Below are positions 34,979 to 48,700 of a stretch of DNA of 64,000 bases, piece after piece; the first letter of the stretch is position 1, and every line of letters starts with the position of its first letter. Made by a program: the position numbers and the translations under genes. Location: the NCBI GenBank assembly GCA_026724425.1, contig JAIUCV010000011.1, positions 8,143,501-8,207,500 on the forward strand, given 5' to 3'. The notes under the pieces were generated by a model, which did no database searches, had not been told where the DNA came from, and worked only from the letters and a program-made list of their open reading frames with translations. This stretch comes from Erythrophleum ivorense. Taxonomy: Eukaryota; Streptophyta; Magnoliopsida; Fabales; Fabaceae.

Positions 34979-35770
34979 AATTGCAGTTTGAGAGTATCTT
35001 GTGTTTGCAAAAAGTCTCAATGTTCATTGTCCCTGTCTCGAAGGTGATGCTAGAACTGTGTTTGATAATCTTAATAGAACAGTTGAGGACTACTACTAAT
35101 AAGGGAGAGCACTTTCTGATGTCTATAGTATTGGATCAAACTTCAGCTCTTTCGCCTTTTGTTGGGAGCCCCGTGAAGCTAATGCTATAGGTCTTGAGTT
35201 TGAACAATATGCCTCTGCTCTTCTTTTGAATAGCTCTTAGTAAAATATTGCGAGTTTTCACTAAAAAGAAGACATCATTGCTCTCATGGTTCAATGTGAT
35301 GTAGGCAACAGGAACACTAATAAAGTTAGAGTAAATTGACAATTTAGCTTTCAAATTGTTAGTCAATTGAATTTTTGTCTTTGAAAATTAGTAAATATAT
35401 AAATTAGTCTTTTAAAAGTATGTATAATAGTCCTTTTGTCTACTAATTTATGTAAGCTGGAAAGATTATTGTATAGTGAATTTATTTTTTTTAAAATCTA
35501 ATTTATACACATTAATTTTAGAGAATTAAAGCTAAATAAATCTCCCTTGAAGAACCGAAGTGTCAATCTATTAATAAAATGAAGTCACATGTAGGATAGG
35601 CAAAACTCGAAATTCACTCATCTCTAATAATAAACATGATTATTTAGACAATTTTAATTTGACCTAGTTTTAAAATTGGAATTTAGTATCAAATCTAATT
35701 ATGTTTTAAAACTTAATAGTTCAAACTAGTCTAGTTTAATAGAATATAATTTTTCTTCATAAAATTATAA

Positions 35771-35814
<44 letters not shown>

Positions 35815-36699
35815 TGTATCTAGTTTTATAATATTTAATCTCTTTGTATATAGGCACTTAAGATTTTATGTAAAAAGTTGATGAAAATTTATTTATAGGC
35901 TTAGCTATAATTTTTGTCCATTAATTAATTAATTTCTCTTAATAAAATTTATTTTAATTTAATTATTTAACTTTTAATTTGTATCATATTTGTTCTTTAA
36001 TTTTATTTAGTGTTTTCATGATCCTTGACAAATGTAATGGAAAAAGATAAATAAGGTACAAATTAAAAATTAAAAGATTATATTAAAATAAAAAAGAGAC
36101 CCAAATAATAATTAATTCTTTTTCATATTAAAAATAAAATACATAAGATATAATGCATTACTTATATATCATGTATAACAAGCAAACTAGCTTGATTTGT
36201 AAAATTTGGACAAAAGACAGTCGATGAAATTGGAGGGATCAATTTTTTTTTGTTCAACAGGGACTAAGAATCAAAATAATACTCATAGGTAAAGAGTTTC
36301 CTTTGCCTTCCTTTCAAGTTCCAACCCAAAAACATTATAAATTTCCTTTTGTCACTAATACTCCTCATTTTAAGGCAATATGTATCATTTAGGGCAAGTT
36401 GGATTTTGGCAAACAAAATTTTTTTTAATAGCCTATTTGTTATGCAAAAAATTAAAGATAAAAAAGAAATAGAAAGAAAAAAGGTAATTTTGTATATAGA
36501 AAATACCTATAATATTATTATTTTTAATAATTGAATAATAATTAATAGATAGTATTAAATAATGATTGAGTAATGATTATAGAAGCAAAATTGCCATTTT
36601 ATCAAACTTTGATTTTTCTTTTCGATTTCATGGACAAACCAAACAAGCTGTACATCCAACACTTTTCTTAAGACATAAAAAATAATAATAAAATATTTT
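34979..36699. other. Intergenic AT-rich DNA with (TA)n and a MITE-like copy
   Basis: A (TA)n tract lies at 35775-35809. About 36415-36645 is another copy of the dispersed AT-rich repeat: 'ctatttgttatgcaaaa' at the left, 'aataatgattatagaa' in the core and 'acaaaccaaacaagc' at the right. A 'gagtaaattgacaattt' motif near 35330 also occurs in similar form at the ends of AT-rich repeats near 55313 and 56298. No gene was seen. Confidence 0.5.
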
Positions 36700-37252
36700 G
36701 TTACTTTATATAGTTGTTTCTTTAACAATAATAAATTTAGGTTGGAAGGAGAAGAAGAGATAATATGAAAATCAAACTCCTTACTAACACTATTGGAAGC
36801 CAACCAATTGGCATAAATATTGCCTTCTTCTGGAAATGTGGTTCACTTCAATCACCTAATTTTGTTTAATCCATCTTTCAATTTTATCAAGAAGGTGAGT
36901 ATTTCTCCTTAAGCACACTACATCGTCTTTGCAGCACAACCCATTGTGGAAGAATCAGTGTCTATAACCACATTTTTAAACCTAGTCCTCCAAGTCAACT
37001 TTAATCCATCAAACAAACCTAACAACTTAGCCATCAAAGCATTAAAATACTCATATTATGATAAAAGCCAGTGATTCTCTTGCCATTATCACCTCTAGTT
37101 AAACATTCACATTTATCAAGACTTGGGCACCCTGTAATAGCTCCATCGATGTTCAATTTAAACCATCCATCCCATTGAATTGCTAATTGATAGGGCACTT
37201 TGGCAATTGTCTTACAAGCTAAAAATGTCAAATATTTAAAGTAAAATCACTA
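36700..37252 (-). pseudogene. Orphan RNase H (LINE-type) fossil
   Basis: Read on the - strand, 'WFKLNIDGAITGCPSL' followed by 'NGKRITGFYH' (37180-37060) matches the start of plant RNase H domains (W.KLN.DGA..GNPG). Then come 'LFDGLKLTW' (about 37020), 'NVVIDTDSS' (about 36975) and, after a frameshift, 'EGNIYANWLASNS' (about 36825-36787), matching the REAN..AD.LA. block. This is the C-terminal domain that follows reverse transcriptase in many plant LINEs. The matching RT is not next to it on this strand. Confidence 0.7.
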
Positions 37253-37317
37253 TCATTTAAAAAAAAGAAAAAGAAAATATCCATTAAATCAACCTTACTC
37301 ACCTAACCTCAATGCAA

Positions 37318-37890
37318 AGGTTAAAGTAAAAAACCATTATCCTTGGGCCCACTTAGCGGAACTAACCCATTTTAGTATAATTGTTGCATGTTAGATTCTG
37401 CTTCTTCCAACTTACAATATCCAGCTTTCAAATATTATAGAAAAAAGGAAAAAAAAAAAGCAATGGGAAGTTCTTCAAGAATGTCTACTTTTAGTTTTGG
37501 ATACTTTATTATTGTGATATAATATTTTTTATATTTATGCTTAGGTTAAATATTAAAATTTTAAACTAAAATCATTATTTTTTTAAAATAAAAATGGCAT
37601 GACACCCTTCAACCCAAAGGTCAAGGTGAAATAGGATTAAAAACCCTTATCTAGAATAGGCTAGCGATGTATTGGACAAACGTACTGAACTATTCCATTC
37701 TATATGATGGATGCATGCTAAATTCTTCCTCTTTCAAGTAGTAATATCTAGCTTTTTAAGTATTGAAAAAAAAAAAGAAGTGAAGTAATGGGAAGTTGTT
37801 CAAGAATGCCTACTTTTAGCTTTGGATACTAATATTGTTTTATCATTGTCATGTAAATTTTTTTTAATTATGCTTAAGTTAAAATTTAAA
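37318..37890. repeat. Diverged tandem duplication, ~325-bp period
   Basis: Blocks such as 'caatgggaagttcttcaag' (37461) and 'taatgggaagttgttcaag' (37786), each followed by 'aatg(t/c)ctacttttag(t/c)tttgg', recur together with the preceding 'atatc(c/t)agcttt' and the following 'tta(t/a)tgctta'. The two units are clearly related but well diverged. No coding potential was seen. Confidence 0.7.
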
Positions 37891-37984
37891 CAACTAATAT
37901 ATTATATTTAAGATATCATGATATTTAAAATTATAATAATAAAAAGTTGTCAAAAAATTATATTTTATATTTATTAAAAACTAA

Positions 37985-39430
37985 AATATTTTTAATCCCT
38001 TAACTTCACCATAAGTGTCACTTATGCCTCTTAAATTCATTTTATTGTAATCTTTTGATTATTTTTCAAGTTTCACTTTTAGATTTTAATTTTCTTTTGT
38101 TTCAATATAATCCTTTGATTTCATTTTGTTCTAATTTAGTCTATTAAATTTACTTTAAGTTTTACTTTCGCCTCTTAATTTTATTTTATTTCAATTTACT
38201 ATAATCTAACAAATGTTCTCATTTTTTTCTTTCAATTTTTGTGGGTGTTGTCACTAGGGAGATCAAGATTATTGTTATGTTTGTAGAAAATATGTCCAAA
38301 TTATTTTGGATTTACAAAATGCAATAACTAGAGGTGCAGAGCGATCAACCAACCTACTATGCCCCATCAAATTGAGTTGGGTAGATTCCAAAAAAAAGGG
38401 TTAAACAGAGCCAAGTTGGCAAGTTTGGCTCATCTTGACAATATATAAAGTATATATATATATATATATATATAAAGAACCTAATTGAAAATCTTTTTTA
38501 GGGGTTATTTTGTAATTTTAGCAAATAATTTTTGAACACATCTTACAAATTATAAATAGCCAAAAGGGTCAAGGCCATTGCTAACTTCCTTCATAATATA
38601 ATTGTCAAATTCAAATGAAAGAAAACAAGATGGAAAATGTATATTTTTTTAATTCAAAATAAAAATCTAAAAATGAGTAAATGTGCATTTTTGTGAAAAA
38701 ATATGAGCGATCTGCCTTTGGAATTTGCACCACATTTGTCTTGAAAAATGATCCAAAATGGAAAAAAAATTGCCCTAAATGGACCATTAGGCTCTGAATT
38801 ATAGCTTTCTAGATGGTCACCCTTTATGTCTGCATAGAGATATTAGTATTCAAAGGTTTAAAGTCTTTCAGAGTTTTAAAAAAAAAATTAGAATAGCCTA
38901 ACCCAGTTCAACTAATCTTGGTATGAGATTGAACCATACCTAGGCCAAGTTAGGTTAGAGGCCTTAAAATTCAAACTCAGTGCCAAATTAAGTCAGGCAC
39001 TAGGTCAAGCATAAACTTGGCCCAGCGTGTGTGCGCCTTATGCTTGGGCCAGCGCGTGTGCGCCCTTAACAATAAGTACTAATTAAAAAAAAGCATTATA
39101 ATAAGTAAATCAAAGCTAGCAAGAAGTTATTAAAGTTAATTCATTGATAAGTCACATAAGATTTTTTTGTTAAGCATTTTAATTTGATGATGTTAAAGGG
39201 GAAAAAAACTTTAAGTAGTTTTTGAAAGTTAAGGGCCAAAGTGAAACAAAATAAAAGTAAAAGATGAAATCAAATCTTGAGGTAAAATTTAGGGCTAAAT
39301 TGGAACAAAACAAAGTTAGAAGATGAAAGTGAAATTTGAAATAAAGTTCAAGGATTAAATTAGAACTAAATGTATTTAAGGGATGAAAGTAAAAAGCTCA
39401 AGTAAAATTAGGGGCTACAAGTTGTATTTT
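37985..39430. mobile_element. Non-autonomous element with long imperfect inverted arms
   Basis: The left arm (about 37985-38215) repeats phrases like 'cctcttaaattcattttatt' and 'tttcacttttagattt'. The right arm (about 39180-39430) is its inverted counterpart ('aagatgaaatcaaatc', 'ggctaaattggaacaaaaca', 'gatgaaagtgaaatttgaa'). The roughly 1 kb between them holds a (TA)n run (38451-38474), a 27-bp GC-rich duplication (39013-39064) and no ORF. The structure suits a Mutator-type TIR element or a foldback element. Exact ends and target duplication were not resolved. Confidence 0.55.
39013..39064. repeat. 27-bp GC-rich tandem duplication
   Basis: 'cttggcccagcgtgtgtgcg' at about 39016 is repeated as 'cttgggccagcgcgtgtgcg' at about 39043. 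Confidence 0.8.
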
Positions 39431-41269
39431 TGCCTTTTATAAAAGTTATAAGGCTAAAATTTAAAATCTTGAGATTTTTATAATTTTTTGATACATTGAA
39501 ATATTATAAACAATGATGTTATTTTATGCACTTTGTTATTTTAAATAACTTTAGATATTTTAATACTAATATGTCAAATACAAATAACTATCAACGTTTA
39601 AAATATCAACATAAAAGACCCTAAATTATCAATGTTTGAATATAAAAAAATTTAATTTTTCACATATCTAAAAGTTTGTTTATAAGATGTTTCGAATATG
39701 TCATTTGTGTAGTTATCTTAGTCATAATTATGGGATTGTGATTAGGATTCTTCAAAAGCTCTTAATGCTTACCTCCAACAATAAGCAATTAAGATAAAGT
39801 TTAATGTACCTTTTGTGAAGGATTTTAGGTGCCCTTTATTTGTCAAGGATATTATTGCTTTTTGCTAAAAGTATTACTTGTGGAAGACTACTAATATTAG
39901 GTGAATGGATATGAAATAAGAAGGTTGCTATTATATTTGAGATAGTGACCTTCTTTTGTTAACTAATCCCACTTCTTATGGAAAGACAATCAATTTGATT
40001 GCAATTTTTGATGAATTGATATCATCGAATTCTTCTTACAATTAATCTAATGATTTAGATCTTGACGAGCCACTTTTAGAATCATTTTCCCCTATAAAGG
40101 TATGGTTAGATTTTGAGCACATATGTCAATGTTCAATAGAAATGAATTCTTCTAAACACATGGCATATTAAGGGATGTTGATGGAGCTATGAAACCACCA
40201 TGAGCTGAATGATAGTGAAATGACACATTTCCATAAGGAACTATAAGCCTAACTAAAGGTAGAGTAGCTTGCCACATCCTTAGTCACAATGGAACAAAAC
40301 CTAACTACTTCCATTATGCTAGATGTTTCTTTCTCAACATTTGTGTTTTTGTTAAAGGGATAAGTGTCTTGACTTTTGCTATGTGATTATGCCTTTGGTA
40401 AGGATGGGTTTCAAATTATGTGTATTAGGGGGAGGGGAGTTTGGCAAGTGTTCATTTGTCATATATCAATTGGGTCTAGGAGAAATCATTAAGCCATTTA
40501 AAGAGTTTCTTTGACTTTATTGACCTAGGCAACATACTTATTCAAAAAGTGTTGTTGGGTTGGCCCAATGTTCTTGTGCTTAAAATTTTTTATCACCTAT
40601 TATATAATTGGGTTGCACAATTAATTCATATGGGTTGTACGCTTAGATTTTATATCAACTTATTTCATGGCTTCTAACTATAATAGGTGTTGATCAATGT
40701 GGACTTCATATGGCTCATGAAGTACTTTTAAGCCTAAAATACTTTTATTTTTCTAATTGGTGTATCTAAGTCCATGATAGTATCTTTTTTTAATGGGCTT
40801 TTTCTCTCTACCTTTATTATATGAAATTACCATATGTTCTTCATTCTTAGTCTTAGATTGCTTATGATTCACACTTTTTCCAAATGATGAGGAAGATTCA
40901 TCTCTATTGGCATCATGTGACCTAAGGTTGTGTAACACTAGTGTTAAATGTCTTAGTTCTTTTTTCTCTTTTACCATGGATACCTCCTTTTAAAAAGAAG
41001 AAATGATGGACAGGATATGCTTATAACAGGATCAAAGTAGCTAAAATTTCCTATTTTCCCTTGATTCAATTCTTAAGGTTCTGTAGTAGAATGCTTTGTT
41101 TATTGTTACTTTTATAAGGTTTTGTGAAACTTCCTGAAAATCTTCCATTGGGCCATAATTATACTTAATTGGAACTGTTATGGTTTTAATTAGGCCATTT
41201 AGTGTCTTTGGTTATTAGTACGTACATATAATCTCACTTTTATTTTTTTTAATGGAAATGATGTAGTTT
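39431..41269. other. Unassigned region left of the LINE
   Basis: Broken readings on the + strand (for example around 39810-40080) look like eroded coding sequence, but I could not match them to the first ORF of a LINE or anything else. A 74-residue - strand ORF at 40753-40977 is Lys/Ser-rich and unrecognised. Confidence 0.35.
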
Positions 41270-44200
41270 GCAAACTGGATAACTCAAACTTTTAAATTTT
41301 AGATATTAAAGGTCTTTTGGAGTTGATGGTGGTTTATTCTTTGTCTAGAAAATGATGTGACTTGTCACATTGTGGATTCTTCTCGCCATTAAATCCATGT
41401 CTATCTTCAAATTGATTTAGATCAAATTATCCTTTTTACTTTACTTTATGGTTTTTCAAATAGATTAAAATGTTATATTCTATGGACTTGGTTTAAACAC
41501 ATTGCTCCTTCTACCTATCATCCATCGTTAGCCATTAGAGATTTTAATTAGATTATGTACTCAAATGAAAAGAAGAGTTGTAGTTCTTTGGTTAGCCATT
41601 GGGATGATTTTTGGGAAATGATGGATATCTCTCAGTTTATAGATCTTAGGCCTAGTGATTCTTAGCTTACTTGGATGAAATTAATCAAGACCAAAATGTT
41701 GCTTTGGCCCATTTAGATATAGCTTTTTGCAACTTATAGTGGCTTGGCCTTTGTCCTCATTTATGCTTAAACAACCTTGCACTTGATGCCTTTGATCACA
41801 CTTCATTTTTGCTTAACATTCACCTATAACTTCCTTTTAGAAAGTGTCCATTTAGATTAAAAATTTTTTGGTTCCATTTTAAAATGTGTAAAGATGTTAT
41901 ACATAATATATGGAATAGAAAGGAGCATGGCTCTTATGTGCTTCATGTTGTGACTAAATTACATAATGCCTAAAAAGCAATTTTGTAATGGAATAAAAAT
42001 TTAGTGGGTAATTTAATATAAAAAATTACATAATTAGGAAAATTATTAAAAAAGGTCCAATCATGCTTAGGGAAGAGAATGTAGAAAGCGTAGAGAAACT
42101 TGAGTTTGAATTTTTCTAGATCATGAAAAAATTTTATAAGCCTAGAAGGTCAAGCAACTTTGATTAGTCAATAGGGATAAAAATGCAAAATATTTTTTGT
42201 AGCTTGATTAATAAGTAACAAGTTAAAAACTTTGTTTCTCATCTCAAATTACATCAAGGGCATTAGGTTAAAAATTTTAGTCAAACTGAATCTCTTATAG
42301 ACATATCTTTTCAAAATGTTTTAATCTAAACCGAGTTATAAAACTAAAGGATATTATTTAAGAGTTAAGTCATTTTCGTATTCCAATCCTACCTACGTGC
42401 TAAATTGAAATGCTTCAAAACAACATTGACATTTTGGAAATAGAGCATATCATCTTTTAAATTGAAGTGGATAGTGCACTAGATTTAAATGGTTTCCATG
42501 TTAGGTTTTACCATAACTACTAGACTATTCTTAAGGATGACATAATTCATATAGTTATATCATTATTTAAGAATGAGTTTTTGCTTAAAAGCCTTAATCA
42601 CCCTTATATTACCCTCATGCCTAAATGGAACTCTCTACAGACCCTTAAAGATGATCCATTCATTAGCTTGTGTAACGTGATATATAAGATTATTGCCAAA
42701 GTTTTGAGTAAAAAGTTAAAGATAATTCTTCCAAATTTAATTGCTTCAAATCAAAATGCTTTTTTTTTAAAGGTCAATATATTTATGATAATATTGTTTT
42801 AGCATCAAAATTGATGCACTAGCTACATTGTATGAAGAGGTCTTGTAAGGGTTAGTATGCATATACGATTGATATTGTAAAAGCTTATGATAAACTCTCA
42901 TGCAATTTTTTTGTTGTTGCAAGCAATGCTAGTGACCATAAGATTTTCTACCACCAATTGGATACAAATGATCATGCAATGGGTATTGAAGATAAGCTAT
43001 TATGTACTAGTCAATGTTCATCTTATTAATCCTTTTATTTTTATGCAAGGTATTTGGCTAGGCGATCTTTTATCACCATATTTGTTTATTTTATCTGACA
43101 AAATGTTATCCTATGTGATAGTTAAAATAAAGCAGGGCAAGAATTGGAAATGCATTAAAATCAATTAGCATTTGGAACCTATTACTCATCTTATATATGT
43201 GGATGATATGCTTTTATTTTTGAGGCTTAAGTACAAGCTTGTAATGCAATTTAGGTGCTTGTACAATAGTATAATCGACTTTCAAGGCAAGTCTTTAATG
43301 TGATAAAATCTAAAATTAAATTTAGTCCAAATGTTTTACATCAATTTAAAAAGTTTTTTTTAAATATTTTTGAGGTTAAATATAAATCTTGATTTGAAAA
43401 ATATTTTGATATCCAACTATACATTAATTGCAAAAATCCTGTTTATATTGTGAATTAGTGGAAAAAGTGAATGACAAACTTTAGGCTTAAAAGTTAATGT
43501 TGTTATCTCAAGCTATTAGAACGATGCTAATGAATACAGTTATAGATTTAAGCTTGGTTTATCCATTATAATGTTTTAATCTTCCATGAAAATATTGTCG
43601 ACAAATAGGCATGATGATAGTAAACTTTTTTTTACGGTTATTTGCATAATTAACCTTAAATCCATTTATTGAAGTGGATTTAAATATGTAATTATCAAGA
43701 TATGAGAGGTTTGGGGTTTAAGCAAACTAATCTCCTTAATAAGGTTTTACTAACCAAGTATTATTGGGGGATTATCACTAATGATTCTTCATCTTTATTC
43801 ATCCAAATCTTATAACTTAAGCATTATATAGACTAGTTTTTAGGCACTTTGACCATCCATTCTAACATGGCATAGATGTAAGGGGTATTTCTAAGGTGAA
43901 TCTTCTTATTTGTTTTGAATCTTAAGTGGTAGATTGGGGATGGTAGTAATATTCTTATCAACTATCACCTTTGGTGGCCTATGCATCCAGGCCTTTTCTT
44001 CAATCTTCAAATTGTTAAGGACCTTATTTTGCATGATAAAAGATATGGAATCATCATTATCTTAATTTACTAAATTGCTGACAACTGGTTCAATAGATTT
44101 CTCAACTTGTTCTTTTCTACATTTGGTCAACTAGACAAATTTGTTTAAATTGGCAACAATTAAGGCTAATATACTATGGTTGACATATATCGCTTATTGA

Positions 44201-44775
44201 TGGGTGAAGTGGTTACTCCAACTAACATAATCTTTTAAGCTTGGAAGCAATTTTGGTGAGTTCTACTTCCTTTTAGGATTTTACTATTTGGATGAAAGCT
44301 TTTAATCAATTCTCTCCTGCTTATTTCAATTCTGATATGACATCATATAGTCATTGAATATTCGTGTCCTTTCTGTCATAATTGTGAATATACTATGGTT
44401 CATTTGTTTTTTAAATGCCTTTTTACATGAGCAATTTAATTTAGTTCTTCGTCATCTTTACACATTGATTAACTTCAACCTTTAGACATTCAATAATGGT
44501 TACAAATTTGGCTTTCTCAATCTCCCTCAAGTTTACAACAAATCAAGCATTATATAATTGCTTTATTGGTTGTCCTATGTATGATATGGTCTTGTTGGAA
44601 TTCCCTTGTTTTTGAAGCTTTAAATATTAGTTTACTAGATGCAATTCACATGCTTTGAAGATTATTCTTTTAGTATCATTTTGCTTGGCCACATCAAGAC
44701 ATATCTTAACGTCTCACTTAATTATCAAACATTTAAGGGCTTGCCCTATAATCACTTTGTCAAATTTGGATGGAT
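41270..44775 (+). mobile_element. LINE (non-LTR retrotransposon) fossil
   Basis: The + strand preserves, with stops and frameshifts, the order of a plant L1-type ORF2. The endonuclease region (about 41390-41720) has 'LAIRDFN' then 'IMYSNEKK' (normally GDFNEI...EK) and 'DISQFIDL'. 'HLCLNNLALDAFDHTSFLL' (about 41757) corresponds to the S/TDH block, and 'NIWNRKEHGSY' to the linker. The reverse transcriptase has 'LNHPYITLMPK', 'ISLCNVIYKIIAKVLSKKLK' (42590-42720), 'LGDLLSPYLFIL' (about 43052) and 'YVDDMLLF' (about 43196), the catalytic Y.DD. A C-terminal zf-RVT-like part ('HLFFKCLF', about 44400) follows. Intact reading never exceeds about 90 codons. No poly(A) tail or target duplication was identified. 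Confidence 0.88.
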
Positions 44776-45880
44776 GAATTGTTAGGCATGGATACCTAAG
44801 AGAAATAAATATATACAAAAATGTAAAATATTACTTTATTGTAAGTTTTAAAATGAGCTAATTCATTGATAGTGTTGAAATGATCACCATTAGACCCCTT
44901 TGGGCACAACTTATTTTAAAGGCAACTAGGCATTCAATGTAATTCATTTCTTAGCACTTTCTATTATCTTTTGTGGTTCTTTCTTATTTCCATTATAAGT
45001 TAATTGCCATGAGTATCAAAGTTCCACCATCGCTTCAGTTGCTTAAAGACAATTGGTGGCATTTGGTGAACTAGTTCTCTATTATAAAGGTTATGGTGTT
45101 ATCGCAGTCATTATAAGTTGATTGTGTTTAACACAATGAATTGAACCTAAACCCTCGTAGCAGGGGAACCTATTGCAGGGGATGCAGTAACTAATTTTTA
45201 TTTATTTTTACTTTTTAAAGTTTATAGTTTAATATAAAAAATAAAAATTTTAATTGTAAAAGAAAATTATACTTTAAAAATTTTAATTGTACTATATAGT
45301 TAAAAATTTTAAAATGTAATTTTCTTTTTAGTTAAAATTTTTATCTTCATAGTTGTAATTTTTATCTTCTATAATAAATTTTAAACCCTAAAAAGTCAAC
45401 AAAATTAAAAATACATGAAAATTTACTACTACACTTCGTGCAATAAGATCCTTTACTACAAAGGATCCTATTGCTAGTAAATTAGATGTGATGCTTTTTT
45501 GGCTTAGGATCATATAATGCTATCCTTTAGTTTTTTAGGTTTTCTTATTGTATAAAAAATAGTTTTTTTAATTTAATTTAAATTTTCTACATTTAGCAAA
45601 TAAATGCATATTGTGTAACTTGAGATAAAGAGATTGAGGTGCATGACTAATATTAGAAATAGTTTTCAACATTAAAAACTCTTAAATCTTTTTTTTTTCC
45701 TTTAACTGTATTCCATGTAATACCAGAGATGATCCATTTTTATTTCTAATGTTGGTGAGACCAAAGATTTTCAATAGTGCCTTTAACTTTGAAAATCTTA
45801 TTAATTTGACAATGGAACACCCACCAAATGGAATAATATTGAAAGCACTCTTGAAGAAGTGACTGAACATCATAAATAGT

Positions 45881-45927
<47 letters not shown>

Positions 45928-48700
45928 CAAATCTAATTAATCCTCGTTACTTTTATAGTAACATACTCTAATTAGGTATATGTTTTGGAGATTTGCTTTA
46001 TCTTTAGATGTTTTATTTTTAATTTCTCAAACAGAAGAAGTTTTTCTAATATTCATCATGTAAAACTAAAAAAATTACACCTTTTTAATTATGTATAGAA
46101 TCTTCTATAGCTTATTATGAAAAATAAAACTTGTAAAGCTAAATTGTTTCATATTTAATTTCCAGTAATATATTGTTTGAAATCTTTTTTAGTGCTTTTA
46201 GTAAATTTTTCAAAAAAAATTTCAGAACATGAGACATATATCGCGCAATACATAAATCTAAATGATTTACCTAGTTTTTTCTTTCTTAATGAATACCAAG
46301 TACTTATAACTCATTTTATTTTAATAACAAAGTCTGTAACTTGTATTGACATAATTGCAAGCCATTTTAGAAATTCCCGTCCTCTATATTATTTAAGCAA
46401 TAAATAAACTATACTTTCTATACGAGAAGGCAAAAATGAACTTATTATTATTATTTTCCATAATTAAAATTTATGCTCATCTCACCCAAACTTTAAAAAA
46501 AAAACATTTCATTGTAGTAAAGGGTTTCTCAGATATCATGCAACTTAAAGGGTATCAAGCATTAATGTGCTAACCTGTTTCAATTTTTTTTTATCTTATT
46601 TTCTTTTTTTTTTATTTACAAAATTTAGGAAGGGGGTTGGATTCACACACGATCTAAGGGCAGGACCTCTTACTCATGATCCACAGGAACTGATTTAGGT
46701 AGAAATGTGCAAGCACCCCGTTATCATTTTCCCTTCTATTTCATCATTTGCATCGTGTTTGTTGCACATTCGAGAGTTGATGATTTCATTTGTTCTTTAT
46801 TTAAAATTATTTTTTAATATTATTAACTCTTTTGTTTTTCTAGGATTGCTAATTTTTTTCCAAAATCACTTCATCCATATCTAAAAAAATTAACTCAATT
46901 AATAAAGAAGAATGACGATTTTTCTTTCTTATCAGCTTCACAACTTGAATTTGATTCTTTTAAAAAATATTTTGGTCAAATAGATTTAATTAATAAAATG
47001 GCACCATGGTGACAACAAATAAGAGCATATTGTAAAGCCGTCAATTGAAACCATGCAATCTTGGCTTGAAATTTTTATTATGAAAAGATAATAAAAGAAT
47101 AAATTTATATGTAATTGTTTATATTTTTTTAATAAAATTTTTTAATTAAAATGTAATAAGTGTATATATTGAATAATATGACAAATATATATATATATAT
47201 ATATTTACAAACAAATATTTAATTTTTTAATTAAACTGTATATTTGTTATATTATTATTAAAAAATTATACATTTATCATATTTTAATTAAAAAATCTGA
47301 TAATAAAATTATAAGAAATTACATTTGAATCTAGTTTGATAATAAATTTTGAACTAAGTGAGATGATTTACCAATCCAAATTAGAATATGCAAGAGACAA
47401 CACACCTCCAAGCATAAAAATTAAACTATAGTGTAAGAAAATAAACAACAAATTTAACCACAATTACAAGAAAAATAAACAAGGGATCAAGGAGAACTAT
47501 TGAAGATATTTATGGAAAGGCAATACATCTCTCAACCATTTTGGAGAATTTTGTCTCCTAAAAAAATCTTCTTTCTTGATGTGTAGAGCATTGTTGTAGA
47601 TCTAATAAGACAAGTCATAAATCTTCAAGAACATAGCCTTAAAGTTGAAATCCCAATCTTATAACTGAGAAAATTTGATGGAAGAGGAAGATTGGGAGAT
47701 CTTCAAAAGTGAGACAATGCCACCTAACTTCAGAGAGTTTTTCTCCTAATCAACTTCTTTTGTTGTAAATGTGGAGAGTTAATTGTAAGAACATCAATCA
47801 AATAAATTAATACTAAAAAATGCTTCCATAAAGGAAGAAAATAGTTTCTAAAGAAAAAGAGAAAGAAAAAAAAAGAAAGTTAAATAACAAATGATAATCA
47901 GAAATACAAATTATTATCTTTGTATAAGTGGTGTCTAGTTTACATAATAGAGAGAGTAATGGATATTATGAATAAAAGATTTATTTATTTATAGTGCTTA
48001 TATATAACATCATAAATCAATTTTTTTTATTTATAATAAGAGAATTTTGGTCCAAATACAATTTGTTAACTGAATGGACCAAGCTCGTATAAGCAAACCT
48101 ATTTATGTTAGGACTAAATATTTGTTTAAAAATTTAATTTATCATAATAATGTAAGAAATTTAAACACAAAGTATAAGGTAAACAATAATGTCTTGTTGA
48201 GAATATTGCTAATTGTTTTTCATTTTAAACAAAATATATTACAAGTAAAACAAAGAAAATATGTCAACAAATTTTGTTATTAGTGTTGTTGGATACAATT
48301 TTTACGTATTTATTATAAATTTTTTTATAAAATTACAACACAATAAAAATTTCCTTTAAAGCAATTAATAGTGTATCATAGGGTAATCTTCAAATCAAGA
48401 AAACTAAAGAAATGGTTTGCCCCCCACACAATTTCATGTCATGTAGCATGCTCTTTCCTTTGCTAAAGAAGAACAAACACAGAGACACAGAAGAATTCTG
48501 TGTGTGTCCTACAAACACAAGAAATTTCTAAACAAGTAAAAGCAAAAGGAAAACCAAAGAGGGTGGGATTTATATACAACACGGAGAGTAAATGAGGGTG
48601 AAACGAACACGAAATTCATTGCAATGACAGAAACACCCTTAAGAGACAATTGTTCGTCCAGTCCAGTCCTACCCACCGAGCCACCATCCATGTGCATCCT
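44776..48700. other. Long intergenic AT-rich stretch
   Basis: No gene was recognised in almost 4 kb. It holds (TA)n tracts at 45884-45925 and 47185-47204, poly-T/A runs, and at about 47100-47360 an AT-rich repeat that is also found at about 56325-56515 ('aaatttatatgtaatt.ttt', 'ttttaattaaaatatgaca', 'agttacatttaaat.tagtttga'). ORFs at 46177-46407 and 48074-48283 show no recognisable domain. Confidence 0.5.
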
